DNA from: Aphrophora alni
Lineage: Eukaryota; Arthropoda; Insecta; Hemiptera; Aphrophoridae
Assembly (NCBI GenBank): GCA_963513935.1
Contig: OY740769.1
Coordinates: 109,285,762 to 109,349,761, forward strand
Reading direction: 5' to 3'
DNA: 64,000 nt
The notes beneath the pieces are model-generated. The model had not been told where the DNA came from. It ran no database searches and saw nothing but the letters and a program-made list of their open reading frames with translations. Shown piece by piece: positions 1-14,000 of this stretch (position 1 is its first letter; every line of letters begins with the position of its first letter). A program made the translations under genes and the position numbers.

Positions 1-2336
1 ACTATTATGTAATTTGCCGGTACGGTAACCGGTAACAAAAGTACCAAAAACAACAAAAGGTAGGTTAATTAAATAAATATTACAATAGCTATGTTTAAAA
101 TTCTATTTATTTTAAGCTGAATGAGGCTCAGCATTAAGTACACAAACAACAAGTAATTAGGTCTACAGTGTTAACTAAAATTATCAAACAAAAAATGAAG
201 ATTAGAAAATAAAACAGTACAATAAATAAGTACAGGATTGTACACGTGAAATTTTGATGAACGTACGATAAATGTTAGTTTTCATTACAGTACAGTAATT
301 TGTACTCACGTCGGTTTTTATTAAAAAAAGATGTCATGGTAGCTTGCTTGGCTCGTTGAACACGCTTCTTAGATGTAATATCTCTCCATCTACAAAATAG
401 AAGGAGATCGGTCGGTAAGGATTCTTCTTGTTCTTCCACGTAGTCTATCAGCTGTTCAAGTTCTTGAAAAGCTTCCCAATGAGTCATGATTTGTTTTTGT
501 TGTTCATCTTCGACAGGTGCTGGCTCTGTGTTCACCAAGTCAATGATGTGACTGTCAGTAAACTCATGGTCTTCATCTTCCTTCATCCACTCATTCACAC
601 CATCACTGTTTATTTTGTCACAACCGGGAACGTTTCTTAGAAGTTCAACGATCTCTTCATTTGTGTCCATTTCGTGGTTTTCAGTTTCCGGCACTACTTC
701 ACTCCATTCATCGTTTGCTTTATGGTCCAACAGTTTTTTTCAAGATTTTACAAGTGTTGTTGTCTTGATCTCGTACCAAGCACTAAAAATCCATAAGGCA
801 ACATCTAACATGTCTACGTCTTTAAGGCACTGTGAAACACTTTTTTCCATGTCCATACCAGCAATTATGATTCTGAGTAACTTACGGCGGTATAACCGTT
901 TTAGTGTTTCGAGGACACCTTGATCCATGGGTTGACAAAGAGATGTTAAGTTCGGTGGCAAGAAGAGACACTTTATTTCCCCACTTCTTAGTTCATCCGC
1001 AGATGGGTGTGAAGGAGCATTGTCCAGCAATAAAATAGCTTTTTTAGGCAAGTTGTTTTCTTCTGAATATTTTTCTACAGCTGGAAAGAACTGGTTTTTA
1101 AACCAGTCCTTAAAAATAGCAGAGTTCATCCATGCACTTTTTTGTCCTCTGTACCATACTGGTAAAGCAGAATAATCCTTGAAATTTTTGAACGCCCTCG
1201 GTTTTTGTGATTTGCCGATCATGCAAAGTTTTAATTTATTATTTTCTGTCACGTTACTGCAGGCCAAAATTGTGACTCTTTCTATTTTCTTTTTATAACC
1301 TGGAGCACTGTTTTCTTCTTTGGAGGCTAAGGTACAGCTTGGCAACATTTTAAAGTTTAAGCCACTTTCATCCAATTGTACAGTTGATATCCATTAATTC
1401 CTTCTTCATCAAGCAGCTTATGTAAAAAAAAGTTTAAATTCTTCCACACTTCCTTCTTTTTCTGAAAGCTTCTTTCCACTTATTTGAAGTTTTCTACTCC
1501 CGTATCTATTTTTCCACTTTCCCAACCACCCATCACTAGCTTTAAAGTCGGACTCGTTTCCCATATCCTTATTAAACTGAAGAGCTTTTTGTTGTAAAAT
1601 AGGTCCTGATATGGGCAATCCTTTAGACCTACACTGTGTAGACCACAAAAATAGAGCTTCGTTGACTTTGTCATTTTGTGGTGTCTTCATCATTTTACAC
1701 TTTTTGATGCCTGAACTTGAAGCCTGGTTAGAGCACCACTTTTCCAATTTTTCACGGGATTTCTTCCAGCCACTCACCGTAATAGTTCCTACACCCATCT
1801 CATTAGCTATCTTTTTAGCAGTCTTTCCCGCGTCTAAGCGCCTAATTGCACTGAGGTTTTCCTCAACGGAAAACATAGTTTTCTTCCGTTTCTCGGACAT
1901 TCTATAAACAAATATTTACAGCAAATACAAATCTTAAAATCTAATTACAACGCACTACGTGTGTAAACTATTAAAGACGACTAAAAGGAATTACAGTAAT
2001 AAAATGTACACTTAATCACACACCGAAAACAAGTCTTAAGATAAAGCGAAAGGACTGCCGAAGTTACGCTACACGCAAACACAACAAAACTGACTCCACG
2101 ACAGACAATGCACCTGCCATCTGACCTTGTTTACGCACACCCCTACTGCTTTCTTCGACATTCTAGGAATCAGAACTACACTACTGCCCAGTGCCCAGCT
2201 CAAAAACATCGTTCACTACTATTCGGCCCGAAAATATTATTTTTGTATAGAAAATTGTATTTTAATTATTTTTTATACGACGGCCGGATATCGGAGTTTC
2301 CGGATATCAGAGATCCGGATCAGGGAGTGTTTACTG
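1..2336 (-). mobile_element. Tigger/jerky-type pogo-superfamily DNA transposon, left end outside window
   Basis: The element carries a broken transposase on the minus strand. Its 5' terminus is at 2336, reading inward on the minus strand as CAGTAAACACTCCCTGATCC, next to a TA dinucleotide (2337-2338) that fits the TA target duplication of Tc1/mariner-pogo elements. CCGG-rich subterminal sequence follows (2281-2320), typical of Tigger ends. The matching left terminus is not found between 1 and 275, so it lies beyond the window. It sits upstream of the first visible NBEAL exon, probably in an NBEAL intron. Confidence 0.8.
275..1900 (-). pseudogene. Tigger/jerky-like DDE transposase, inactivated
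   Basis: Three open blocks on one strand give one transposase. The first (1418-1900) has a CENP-B/psq-type helix-turn-helix at residues about 8-55 and a second CENP-B-type HTH at about 70-140. The second (740-1375) holds the DDE_1 core: DESGL, LLLDNAPSHP and QPMDQGV, with 32 residues between the second and third aspartates (DD32D). The third (275-730) is the C-terminal tail ending with a TSFF motif seen in jerky/Tigger proteins. The copy is dead. A T-run near 1425 carries one extra base and about 40 nt later a compensating 1-nt loss restores the frame. At 740-742 a TGA stands where the frame continues (VKS-stop-KKLLDHK), probably a former TGG. Confidence 0.85.
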
Positions 2337-2404
2337 TAATTAATTATATAATTAATTAAAATCAAATTAATCTGTTGTATTATGTGATTATAGAGTCATC
2401 ATAG

Positions 2405-5400
2405 AAGTTTGGTTCTTCAAGCAGTGAACATGATCTCAAGGAGAGCAAGTCTTCAGTTTGACTGTAATTCATATTTTGATATTGAAGATGAAGATGGTAA
2501 GTATCTAATAGTGTATGATATTGCCATAATTTATTTTCCACTGTCTCTAGTTCTTACTTAGCATTATAAAGAACATAATGTTATTTTATTCTGCAAAGCT
2601 GAATATAGTGAATGTTGAAAAGTACAAAAATTATGTATCAACTCAAAATTGAAGCTTATAATGTGTTTTTAATTTTAGTTGACTATTTTATACATTTTAC
2701 TGTAAAGTTCAATAATTAATTTCATTGATTGATGTTCAAACAGTGTTAAATTACTTTTGTTCAATGGTTTAAACTTACTTACTCTTTAATCTTAAGTTTT
2801 CGAGTTATGAAGGGGAACAGTATAGTATAAAAGATTAAACCATCTGTTTTACTGAAATTTATGTGATAATTGCCAGGTTTACAGGTTTTAATTAATTTAC
2901 TTTAATAAGTTGATCAAATTGATCTGTTTTACTGAAATTTGTAATGTTAATTACCAGGTTTATAGGATTTAGTTCAATTACTTTAATAAGTTAATCAAGT
3001 TGATCTGATTACTAGTGCTATGTCCGTTAACGGGTAACAGCTAACCGTAAACGTTGACCATCATCAACGCTCAACGCAGTTGATGAAGAAGTGCATTAAC
3101 TGCTAATGTTGATCAACTGCTTAGTGCTTGCAGGTGACGTATCAGTGGGGTTGTTTGTTAGCGCCAGCGGCCCACTGGATGCGCGCGCACCCAGCTACAC
3201 GTACGCCTCTCAGAAGTCTGTTAGTTTAGTTGAGCAATCAATTAACGTCAACGTTTATTCAACAACGAATCAACGTATGTTTCTGCTGTAGCCTACTATT
3301 TTACTGTTGGTTTTTTACTAAATCTAAAACTGTATAAAACAATGACTGGATAATATGAAAATAGTGTGGTGTAAATAACTTTAGTTTTAGCTGATAAAAG
3401 CTGTCAAATAATTGGTGTTAGTTAGTAACTGTAATAGTGTAAATATTTTCACACTGAACAAAGACGCTTGGTCTTCCGTTCTGTCTGGCAGGTTAATGTT
3501 AGCAGTTTTTTTCAACAGTTAGTTACGCTCAATGTTAACTGGTGTTGATGTTGACCGTTGTTAGCATTAATGCCCACCACTTCTGTTTACTGAAATTTGT
3601 AATGTTAATTGCCAGGTTTATTGGTTTTAGTTCATTTACTTTAATAAGTTAGTCAAGTTGATCTGTTGAGTTTGAGGTGTATGTTTGTTGTGGTTAGGTC
3701 TCTCTAATTGAAGGATTCAGTGTTGTTAACACGGTTTCTTTTATGCTTTGATATCGATAGTTTGCTGTCCCTATGGGTCTTACAGGATAGTTAACAAAAA
3801 TAAACAAATATACTATTTGGTTAACTTAAAACAATATATCTTTGCATCTTTTAATCATATATAGAAAAATTTGTCATTTACTACTTATAACCTACTTAAA
3901 ATTGCACTATTAAATTTTATTTTCCATTGAATAAAATGTTCCTATTATAAATGTGTAAATGTGTCTTGTAGCTAAATAAATTGATCATCACTTTTATTAT
4001 TCATAACTTGTCTAAAAGTAGTATTATTACTTATATTGTGATTATTATTTAGGAATAGATTAACTTTTTATAGTCTGTATAAGAAGATGAACTGCATAAT
4101 ATTAACCAAAATATTTCAAATTACTGCGAGAAATATAGATTTAGTCATTCATATTTAATTTTTATTTCAGAAGGAATTATTATATCAGACATGAAAAAAT
4201 GGACCGGTGCAGTGTATGGGTTCAGTTTCCATTGTTGGTTAAGATTAGAACAAACACACACACAAGGTTTTATTGAAATGGCAACATCTTCCAGAAGACA
4301 GCTGTTTAAGTAAGTATTAAAACTGCCATCCTATTTTATTTTATTTCATATTGTATTTTGTTAAATCATGAGTCCCATTGTCATGTGTTACAAATTGAAT
4401 GAGTTCAAAAGTCAATAATAATCTCATTCACGATGTGAATGGGAACAGTTGAGATTTATGATGTCTGGAGACATTTATGGAGACTATAAACTCGTACTAT
4501 GCTTACTGTATTTCATGTTATATTATGATGACTGCTAGGGATATACACTGATAAAGTTTTTGTAAATGTAAACATGTTTTAATGTTAACAGTTTTTTAAC
4601 TACTCTTGGCACGGGTATGGAAGCATTTATTGGAGGTGATGGTGCTCTTGTAATTGGTGTTAATACAAAGAAAGAATTTCTAGCTGCGACTGTACCAGAG
4701 TATTCACTTCTTGATGCACAGTGGCATTGTTTAGACATCTGTTACATGTCAGCTAGGTAGGCACATCATAGAAATAAATGATGAGATTGATTTAAGAATT
4801 AAGATTTGTAATAGGTTTTTCTTGAGATAAGTTGTAAAAAGGACCAAGTTTGTTTTCAAAATCTATTTGTTTCAAATTCACTATGTATTCAATTCAAATT
4901 TTTACAAATTCTGTATCTGTTTTTTTCTTCAAATTTTTTGAATTCTATTTTTACTTCTATTTAATAATAGCATGTGGTTGTATAAAACTAGCATTCAAAA
5001 ATACAGATATTAAGTGAATGAATGGATATCACTGTTCAATGAATTAATTTTGTTTTGTTTTAATAATAGCTTTATTAACATTAATTTGACTTTAAATTAT
5101 ATTTTTACAGAAGACCTTTTGGACATAATCAGCTGTCAGTATTTATAGATGGGCAGCAGAAACTAGCAGCTTCATTGAAGTTTCCAGCAATGACAGATGT
5201 AAGTTTATACTATATGCTGTTTGAAATAAAAACCCTCATACCTATTGAATAGTTATTTATGCACAATTATTTCACTACCAGTTGACAATGTTTTACTTTT
5301 GCATATATATACAACAACAAAAAACATATAAAAAATATTGTTTTTATGTATTATAGAGACAATAAGATGTGATGGGTAAAAAAAGCGATGTCAAATTTTT

Positions 5401-8400
5401 TGCGTATATATAAGTATATATGAAGTCACAGTGCACTTCCTGGGATGGCATTTTCTGGTTCGAGAACTGGAAAAGAGGAAGGTACTAGACTATGTACTAA
5501 GGATTATAATGAGCTACCTCTACTCCCGTAAGTTATTCACAGGAGATGGGGAGAAGCTGCATATCACATGCAGTGTTCCACAAACTGTATGGAGCCCCTA
5601 TATAGAAGAGGGTGATGAGGCACATCAAGTACTATTACTTGATAATTAAGGTCCAGAGAAGAATGCCACTCGGAACGATAAGTGCATACAGAACCCTTCA
5701 CAGGGCTGTTTGGCTTTGGCCAGAGTTCCCCTCATGGATCTTTCGGAGAAGGAGCTTGCTAGGAGAGTAGAAATGAGAGAAACATCTTTCGATGATCTAA
5801 GACTATAAACAAGTGGCAGGAGAAATGGAAGATAAATAATGGAACAGGAAACTAGACTAAGGAAATAGCCCTGACATCAGGATGTGGGCAATTAGAAAGT
5901 TCATAGAACTAGATTATTACTTTACTCAAATAGTCACTGATCATAGAGATTTTGGTACCTATAGGTTCAGACTTGAGAAATATTCGCAGCGGATGTGTCT
6001 GAGTTGATTAATGAAATGTTGAAAATGATGCATGCTGACAAGCAGGGAAAATTTTCTTGTACAGAAGACTTAAGTTTTAAGTTCTGATGGCCTAGTCAGA
6101 AGGTGCGTGTTTTAGACACTACTCTGAACTAATGCTCAAAGCAGTTCTGGGGTGGAAATTTTCTTGAAGTGAGGTTAGGGTTCGTAGTAAGTTACATGAT
6201 CCCAGAAGTGCATAAAACATTTTCCCTCCTCCATTAAAAAAAAAGAAACAAAATACAAAATGTATTGAGGTCCCTTGAGTCAAAAAGAACTTTTTGGAAT
6301 TATGTCTATCGTGTGTATAGTTCTCTAAAGCATGTGGGTACTGATTTTAATTTAATTTGGTTTATAGGCATATTTGACCATACCTTGAACTTTTTTCATT
6401 GTTTTGATAACTTAATATTTGGATGTAGCTGCCATGAAAAAAAAATTTTTTTCTCAAAATCGACTCTAACAATTTTGATAGATTTAGCTCTTGTCTGGCC
6501 TATAAGGACCCAAACAAAACGTAGTTGTCATCATATCTGCAAAAATACCGGTTCATAAGTTATAGGTAACAAAACATAAAATCACCCTTAGGGGTGTTAT
6601 ATGTAATTTCTGTAATTGACTGTACTGAATTCAATAAAATTTTATTGAAATATAAAGATTAATGAGCCAAACTCATGTGCAAAATTGCAAGTAAAAAATT
6701 TTATGTTCAGAAACAATTTGCAAAAAGAAAGATTAACCTTGATTGGTGTCATTAAAAGCTTGATTTTAAGAAAATACAATTTATCATGAGGACGCATTTA
6801 TGGCATAAGGAAGTTTAGGCCTTATTCAAATGGTTTTTTCAAGGACGATATCCATGCTTCATTAAAATTTTTTACTGACAACTTTCGAACTGTTTTTTGT
6901 TACAAATAGTTTGGTTGGTATTTTGATTGTGAATATGTGTGTAAGTAAGATTGTGCAATGTTTTAGCACCGTTAATTAATTTTAGCTGATTCCTTTATTG
7001 AAGCAGGGTGTTTTAAACTATATGTTTTTAATTTATAAATTTGTTTTGTTTAACGTGAAAACTCTTTTGGTTGTTAATAATAAAACTAATACATTGTTCA
7101 TGCATAATAATTTTATGATGCTAATTAACTTCTTTAAATAAATATGGCCTGCAATGAAGTTATAATATTGTATAATAATTAATTGTTCAGCTATAAGTTA
7201 ATTGTTATATTCTGTTGTTTTTATAGCCATTTGTAACATGCACTGTGGGTTCAGCTACAGAAAAGATTTCTCAAAATTCTCAGATGACTAAATCTGAATC
7301 CAAATCTGAAAAATCTTCAGGAAGCCTTATGGAAAGAGGACTATTCCCTTCTCTAATATCTCAGGTATTATTCAGGACAGAGTTGTTATTTAATTTATGA
7401 ATTAAGTTACTTTTACACTATAATCCAGTTTTACAAGTTTTTTTCATGAATAATCAATGTTACAATTTAAACACTCTTACATAGTTTGGTTTTGAAATAT
7501 TTTAAACTATGTACTACACTATTTTTAAAACAGTAAGATATTTATGAAATATTGTATGCTGTTTCTTTCTCACATTGTAAGCTTGAACTTCATCTTTTAT
7601 GATTACATTGGCAGTTTTTTAAATTTAATTAATTAGTAATGAAAAGAATTGCCTTAATATATTATATGAAAACTCATTGTAATATTAATGTAGTGATTTT
7701 CTAATTGTTCTAAGACTACCATGTTTCTACAGTGTACTGTAGTAATATTATTGATTATTATTATTTTGATTTTACAAATACTTTGTTTAATGTTGTTATT
7801 TTTATTTCAGGTACCTAATTATTTCTCCTTACCTTTAAGGTCGTCAACTCCACTAGATCCTCATGTAAAAAACTTCCCTCCAGGAATGCAAGATACCTTA
7901 TTTGGTCTGCCATCTTGTTTACAAGGACAACTGGGCTTATTTTGTCTTTTTCATGAGACACTTACGCCACATCAAGTGAAAACACTCTTCGATGGAGGTT
8001 TGTAATACATAAGTTATAACTATAAAACTTACTTCATTTGACGTCAATAGTGGAAGTGTTATTCTTCTTTTATTGCTACACTACAGCTGTTTAAGGATAA
8101 ATCATATCATGAGGTGCTTATCACAAGTTAAAAATTGATTAGAGTTGAACTAACAGTCTTGACGAATGAGGCCACATATAAGATAAACACTTTTATTAGT
8201 GTTTCGTGAATAATGTGTTTTGTATTTTAATTAATTTTTAACTTGTGATATGCACCTGATGATGGGATTTATCCTGAAACAGCTGTAGTGTAGCAATAAA
8301 AGAAGGATAACAGTTCCACTATTGATGTCGAACGAAGTAAGTTTTATAGTTATTAAATAAGTGGTTCATTAGACAGAAATTTCATAATGATAAGTTATAA

Positions 8401-11014
8401 CTTTTTTGGTTTTAAAATTAATTCTAATTAAAACTAATTTATGATTTGTTTAAGATGTTTTCCATCATCCTTTTATAAATGAGAACCAGTCTTATTTTTA
8501 TAATTTATCACAACACTGCATAACATTACCCACATTACATTTGGGTGTTTTTATGTTTCAACTGAAAATAAAATGGTCCAATATATAATTTTGTTTATCT
8601 TTAGAAAATATTTTATGAAATTGGTTCGTTGAATTAAATGACAGTTTTTTAAAGCTATAAATGAATTTCTAATGCGATATTCTAGTTATCGTGATTTCTC
8701 TCATTGAATGTGACATTATATATATTTCTTAGTAAAGACTTTAGAAGTTCACAATTTTTATCCAATTTGGAAAGTATTCTCAAGTTGATAAATCATTGGG
8801 TATCTTTGTTAGTGAGATAGTTGCTTGGTAAATTTCAAAATATGTAATTGGTTTAATTTTTAGATGTGGTTTTTGCATAGCTAAGTAAAATTCCTGGTTT
8901 TTTAAAATTTTAAAATTATTTTTTATATTTCTTAAAATTAATCTTTAACCCTGGATTTGGCACATGTTAATTTGTTTTTTAATTCTTCGTTTGTTTAAAA
9001 ATTAATAAAATATATTAATATATAACAAAACCTAACTTATAAGACATCATTTGTCTCAGAAAGATGCATAGAATTTATCTATGTAATAAAAAATAATAAT
9101 TTTGAAACGGTTTTGGAGTAAGTGTGTTACATGTCAAAAAATTATGTTACCATTTTTCAGAAATACCTGTATCACCCAAAATCAAAAGCTTACAACCTTT
9201 TTCTAAGATGTACAAAATTTTAGTGATATATTTGTGAATACATTTCGGAAAAAATATATCAAAATTTGTTACATTTTGAATATTTAAAAAATTGTTTTAC
9301 AAAAAAAGAGGAATGGTCCAGCTTATTTTCAATAAATCACCAAAATTTGTAATATTTATGGAAAACCAACTTCTAAATATTATTATGTTCAGAAATGTTC
9401 ATAGAATTTAGTAGTGTAATTTAAAAAAAGGTTGAATAATAATTTTGGAGCCAGTATTGCATAGAACAAAAAAAAACACGAAAATCCAAGGCCAAATTTC
9501 ACTTCAAAGTCCAATCGAGCGTAGAAAATCTATTTTTACATTTTTTACGAGTATTACAAACGTTTTCTAGTATAAATATGAATAACAATTGGTAAAAAAA
9601 AAAATCAAATTCTAATATTTTCAAAATAAAATAACCATTTACCTGTAATAAGTTATAAATGCAAGTTTTACGCACTAACGCCTTGGTACTAATGATTTGT
9701 AGGCCTAAATCAACATTCACTAGATTTCAACATAACAATAAGACATAATAGATTCTACAAAGAATAACACATATATAAACTTATATAATACACTTTTATA
9801 ATCAATCAAAACACTCGATTTATCACAACAAATAGTCGAAAATGAACACAAACGCGCGGCATATTGGTTTGGCTCGCAACGTACACTTTGAAACTCAGTT
9901 CTAAATCCTACACATGACTGACTAAAACTTGATGGTTTATATCATTGGAAAGGTCTGTATTTTGTCTATACAAAGAGATAAACATCTGTCAGCTAGGGGA
10001 GATATAAATCTATTTATAAACTAAAGAAGAAAGGATGTAGGTCACAGATTTATTAGCCGTCGAGTGATGGTATCTGCCGGGGAAACAGTGAACTTCGAAG
10101 AATTATTGAATTTTGTCTAAATGTAGCAAGATAATCAAATTACATAACTCTAAAAGCTTGAAATATGAACTTTTCAATGGTGTATAATTCATGTTTCTAA
10201 GAATTCATTTACTAGGGTAAAGTGGACTTGAAGAAAACAACTTTTGTTTTGCTCTAAAAATGTTTTTTTGTGTTGACCACAATCTAAAATGAAAACGATT
10301 TGTCTTTCTGACATGTGGCGAACTCTGTTGGGTAGGTAAAGATTTGTACTAAGAACAGTATAATTTTCAAGGAAAATGGTTGATAAACGAATATCTTCAC
10401 AAAGTGCTAAAGGAAGACTCCATTTTGTTTCCTTTGCCAACCGTCATGTTTCTGTCTAAAACACGCCAAACTTTACCAATTAATTAAATATTTTTATAGC
10501 GTTTTATGAACTTTTGATTACATGTATATGCATCTACGAAACGTCAGCTTTACAATGGTATAACATTTATTTCGATAGGATGGTTTTAAGTAACCCTAGT
10601 GACGAGTTGCAAAATCAGAGTTTTTTACAGTGGTCTGTCTGGTTCAGTTGCCGTCATCGACTCATTTTGAGCCTCGTGCCACTAAATGAGTTAAAAAACA
10701 TTAGACTTAGTTTTGTGTTCATCTTTCGACTCCAATGGGTTAATGCTAAATAAAATATTCCTATAATAATATAAATTTGTCTTAAATGTTAAATAGGTTA
10801 ATGTTATTGAATTTTTTAAATATATTTTTTAGGTCCAAATTGCAGACTACTGTTCTCTCCTGAAGACAACCCAGATATGTTAGTGCTTAACAGTAAGTTA
10901 GTTTGGTGTTTTTCCCCTGCTGCATGCTGGGATGGGAACTGTCTGGATCTTGCTGCATCCAATAAGTTTACTGCCAAAATTGTTGCTCGTCAGTGTCATA
11001 CACATACAATTAAG
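2405..11014 (+). CDS. NBEAL: NBEAL exons 1-7 of window: ConA-like (laminin-G type) domain
   Basis: These seven exons encode residues about 1-330 of the visible product. The first exon starts in phase after an ATAG acceptor (2401-2404). It is open upstream of its first ATG (2430), so that ATG is unlikely to be the start. The segment reads as a jelly-roll lectin-like fold, with motifs FHCWLRLEQTHTQGFIEM, AQWHCLDICYMSAR, LSVFIDGQQ and LPSCLQGQLGLFCLFHETLT. The fifth exon (7227-7364) adds a Ser/Lys-rich loop (residues about 175-195) just before the conserved VPNYFSLPLRS strand. The ConA-like domain of BEACH proteins is thought to mediate partner or oligosaccharide binding; nothing here specifies a ligand. 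Confidence 0.85.
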
Positions 11015-14000
11015 GTTAGAAGTTTGATTTTTAATAAGTTGTAACACAGTTAACATAAACTCTGCTAATGTTTTTATTATACTTGTGTAAGTAGCCAAGG
11101 TTGGGTTGGATTTGAATCAGATAGTTTAATTTTGAATCAGTGACAGTTTTAAATCAGATTTGTTTAGATAAAAATATTAGTTCAGATATGAGATAATATT
11201 TGAGATAAGACAGAAATAATATAAAGGAAAAGAACTTATTTGGTTTTAGAAGTGACCAATGAAAAATGAAAAACAAATTGATACATAAAAAACTATTTGT
11301 TTTTTCTCACTTCCTATTTTTTTAAATTTGTGTCTTTCTTCCTAAGGCCTATTCAGACCTTCTATAAGAGATGTTTTGGAATAGAGAGAGGATGCTAATA
11401 ACAATGAATATGTGTAGAAAAAACTGAAGAACTTAGGGTATTTGTTTACTCCTATATTGTGTATTCAATTAACATTAGATATAGATTATATATATTTAAT
11501 TGTTATTTTCACATAGTTTTTTTTACCTGGTTATTCTATAGGTGAAGGAAAAAGTTCTAATAAATATAAGTCTGGAAATGTTTAGTTTTCGAATTATCCG
11601 CCGTTTAGTTTTTCTTACTAAACATTTAATATATATAGAAATAGAAAAGATATTGAGCACAAATTTGGTGTACATATTTGTTACGTAACCTTTTTCCGAT
11701 GTACAAAAATCCAGAATGTTCTTTTATATATTTTAAAAATAGCGGCCATTTAAAATTTTTAATGTCAAATATCTCTAAAATCGTTAACTTTACAAAAAAA
11801 ATTCAGGAAACAAAAAAAGTTACTTTTTTAATAACAAACCAAACTGTTTTTTAATTTTTTTTTCGTAGCTCAAAAGATAACAAGTTATCAGCTAAAAACT
11901 AAAAACATAATTTGTTGGTATTTGTGTATAATACATAAATTACAAACAAATTATAGCAGTGCTATTTATAAACAAACTAAAAGAAGTGTTAAAAGTTACA
12001 TCCCTTGTTTAACACACATGCATCTAAGCGCCTCCTTATAGATTTCCATACTCTTTGGAAAACCCCATGCATTTGTCGAATACTTTCGATACCATTCTTA
12101 ATGCGTTGTCTGAGATCTTGAATTGAAGCTATTGGAGATAAATACACTATACTCTTGAGTGTCCCTACAGAAAAAAATCAAGGTGATTAAGGTCAGGTGA
12201 CCTTGCAGGCCATGGGATTGGGCTTACTCAGCCAATCCATTTTTATTGGTAAATATTACCAACATTGGTTTTAACACACACTAAACCATGTGTGCCCCAT
12301 CCATCATGAACCATGAATCCAAATGCTCATTAAGTAGGATATTCTCAAATAAGGGTGAAAGATCAGTTGTCAAGTAATGGTCACCATTAAAAGTCTGAGG
12401 TAGAAAACCAAATAACAAATGGTCTCCAAGAATACCGGTCCAAACATTTAAAGAAACTTCGTGTTGATGGTGGTATTATACGATGGCATGTGTGTTATCA
12501 TCCGTTCAAGTGTGTGTTTTTTATATAAGTTTACAATACCTTCTTGAGAGAACTTCGCCTTGTCTGTCAATAGCACTTTACTTAAAAAGCTGATTAAGTT
12601 AATTATTAACAGAAGATGTCTAATATTGGTAAAATAATTGTTCCTCAGTCATTTATAAATGGATTTTAATAATCAAGGACTAGTTAGATTTGTTATTACA
12701 TTCTCTAAATTTTTTATATCTTTCAAATTTCTTGTAAAATTAAGCATTTTAAAGCAATTCTAATTACTTTAATTAATTTTTTTTTTTAATATTGGTTCTA
12801 CTGTAAATTTGTGTATTATAGATATCTATCAAGAAATTATGTTTTTAGTTTTTAGCCAATAACTTGAGCCACTTAAATAAGGTGGTATAACTTACAAGTC
12901 TCATCTAAATGTCGTCTTTCTAGTACCTGAGACCGCGGTACATATTTTGTTCGATTGTGAGGTCCTAGAGTCTAAAAGAAGGAGAATCCTTGGACCTCAG
13001 CAACCAGACATAAGTTTTGATTAGAACACCATACACAAGATCCTAGAGCTTGTCAGAGGCACTGGAGTCGGTGTACGGTGAACAAAGAAAGAGGAGCACA
13101 ATAATCTATTAGACAAAGTGCCGGAGGCCATAGAGCTTCAAAAATAAGCCCCCCCCCCAAAAAAGAAAAGAAAAATAGCCGATAACTCCTGGTTTTTTCT
13201 ACAGGGGTAAAAGGTTATGTAACAAATATATACACCAAATTTGTGCTCAATATTTTTCTATTTCTAAATATATTGTGTTTAGTATAGAAAAATAAAATGG
13301 TGAATAATTCGACAACTAAGCCTTTCCGGACCTATGTTTATTGCAACTTTTTTTTTCTTTCTTATTTTCATCTATAGAATAGCCTAGTGAAATTTGGGAC
13401 AATATTTTCTAGACACTCTGTATAGTTCCACAAATATCAAATTTACCAGATAAGAGTTGACAACGTTAGATGTTAGATGGACAGAATTATGAAAGCTGCA
13501 ATGGAAATGGTAATGCATTTTTTTTTTTCCACTGATATTAAGCATTTTCATCAAAAGCCATTGTTTGAACTTCAGATCATTAAGGTTGCACAGTCTAACC
13601 AACATATAAAGTATTGACAAAGAAAACAAAAAAATCAACAATAATACATAGATCTAAGTTGCTTGAAGTAACATGATTGGGGTGATTGTAGTAAGCTTAA
13701 AGCATTACAAATTAAAATTAAGATTGCAGGCTTACAGGATCCTTTTCTCACCTGATAGTTTAATGGTTAAGACACATGAGTTAATTGGGAAATCTCTGAC
13801 AGATCAGAGTTATTTACTTTAAATTTTTTCTCTCATCTGCAGTAATGCAGTTTAAATAATACCATCTTTAATGTCTACTAATTGTTATAATATCATATCA
13901 ATTAATATAATTTTTTGTAAGCAAAATTATAAATTCTATAATGTTAAGATTCAATTATTTTGTGTTTAGGATGTTATCAATGGCATAGGTGGCATCCAAG

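Larger units (their letters stand above)
11551..13350 (-). mobile_element. Long-TIR Tc1/mariner-like element, degraded, with nested retroelement piece
   Basis: About 170 bp at 11551-11725 recur in inverted orientation at 13175-13350; shared strings include ATTGAGCACAAATTTGGTGT and ATTTGTTAC. Between them lie a mariner-type transposase remnant on the minus strand and a retrotransposon tail. The element sits in the NBEAL intron 11015-13969. Confidence 0.8.

Noticed and set aside
2430..2432. ATG as the start of the NBEAL coding sequence
   Set aside because: The frame is open upstream to an acceptor at 2404 and the preceding residues look like family sequence, so this is an internal methionine.
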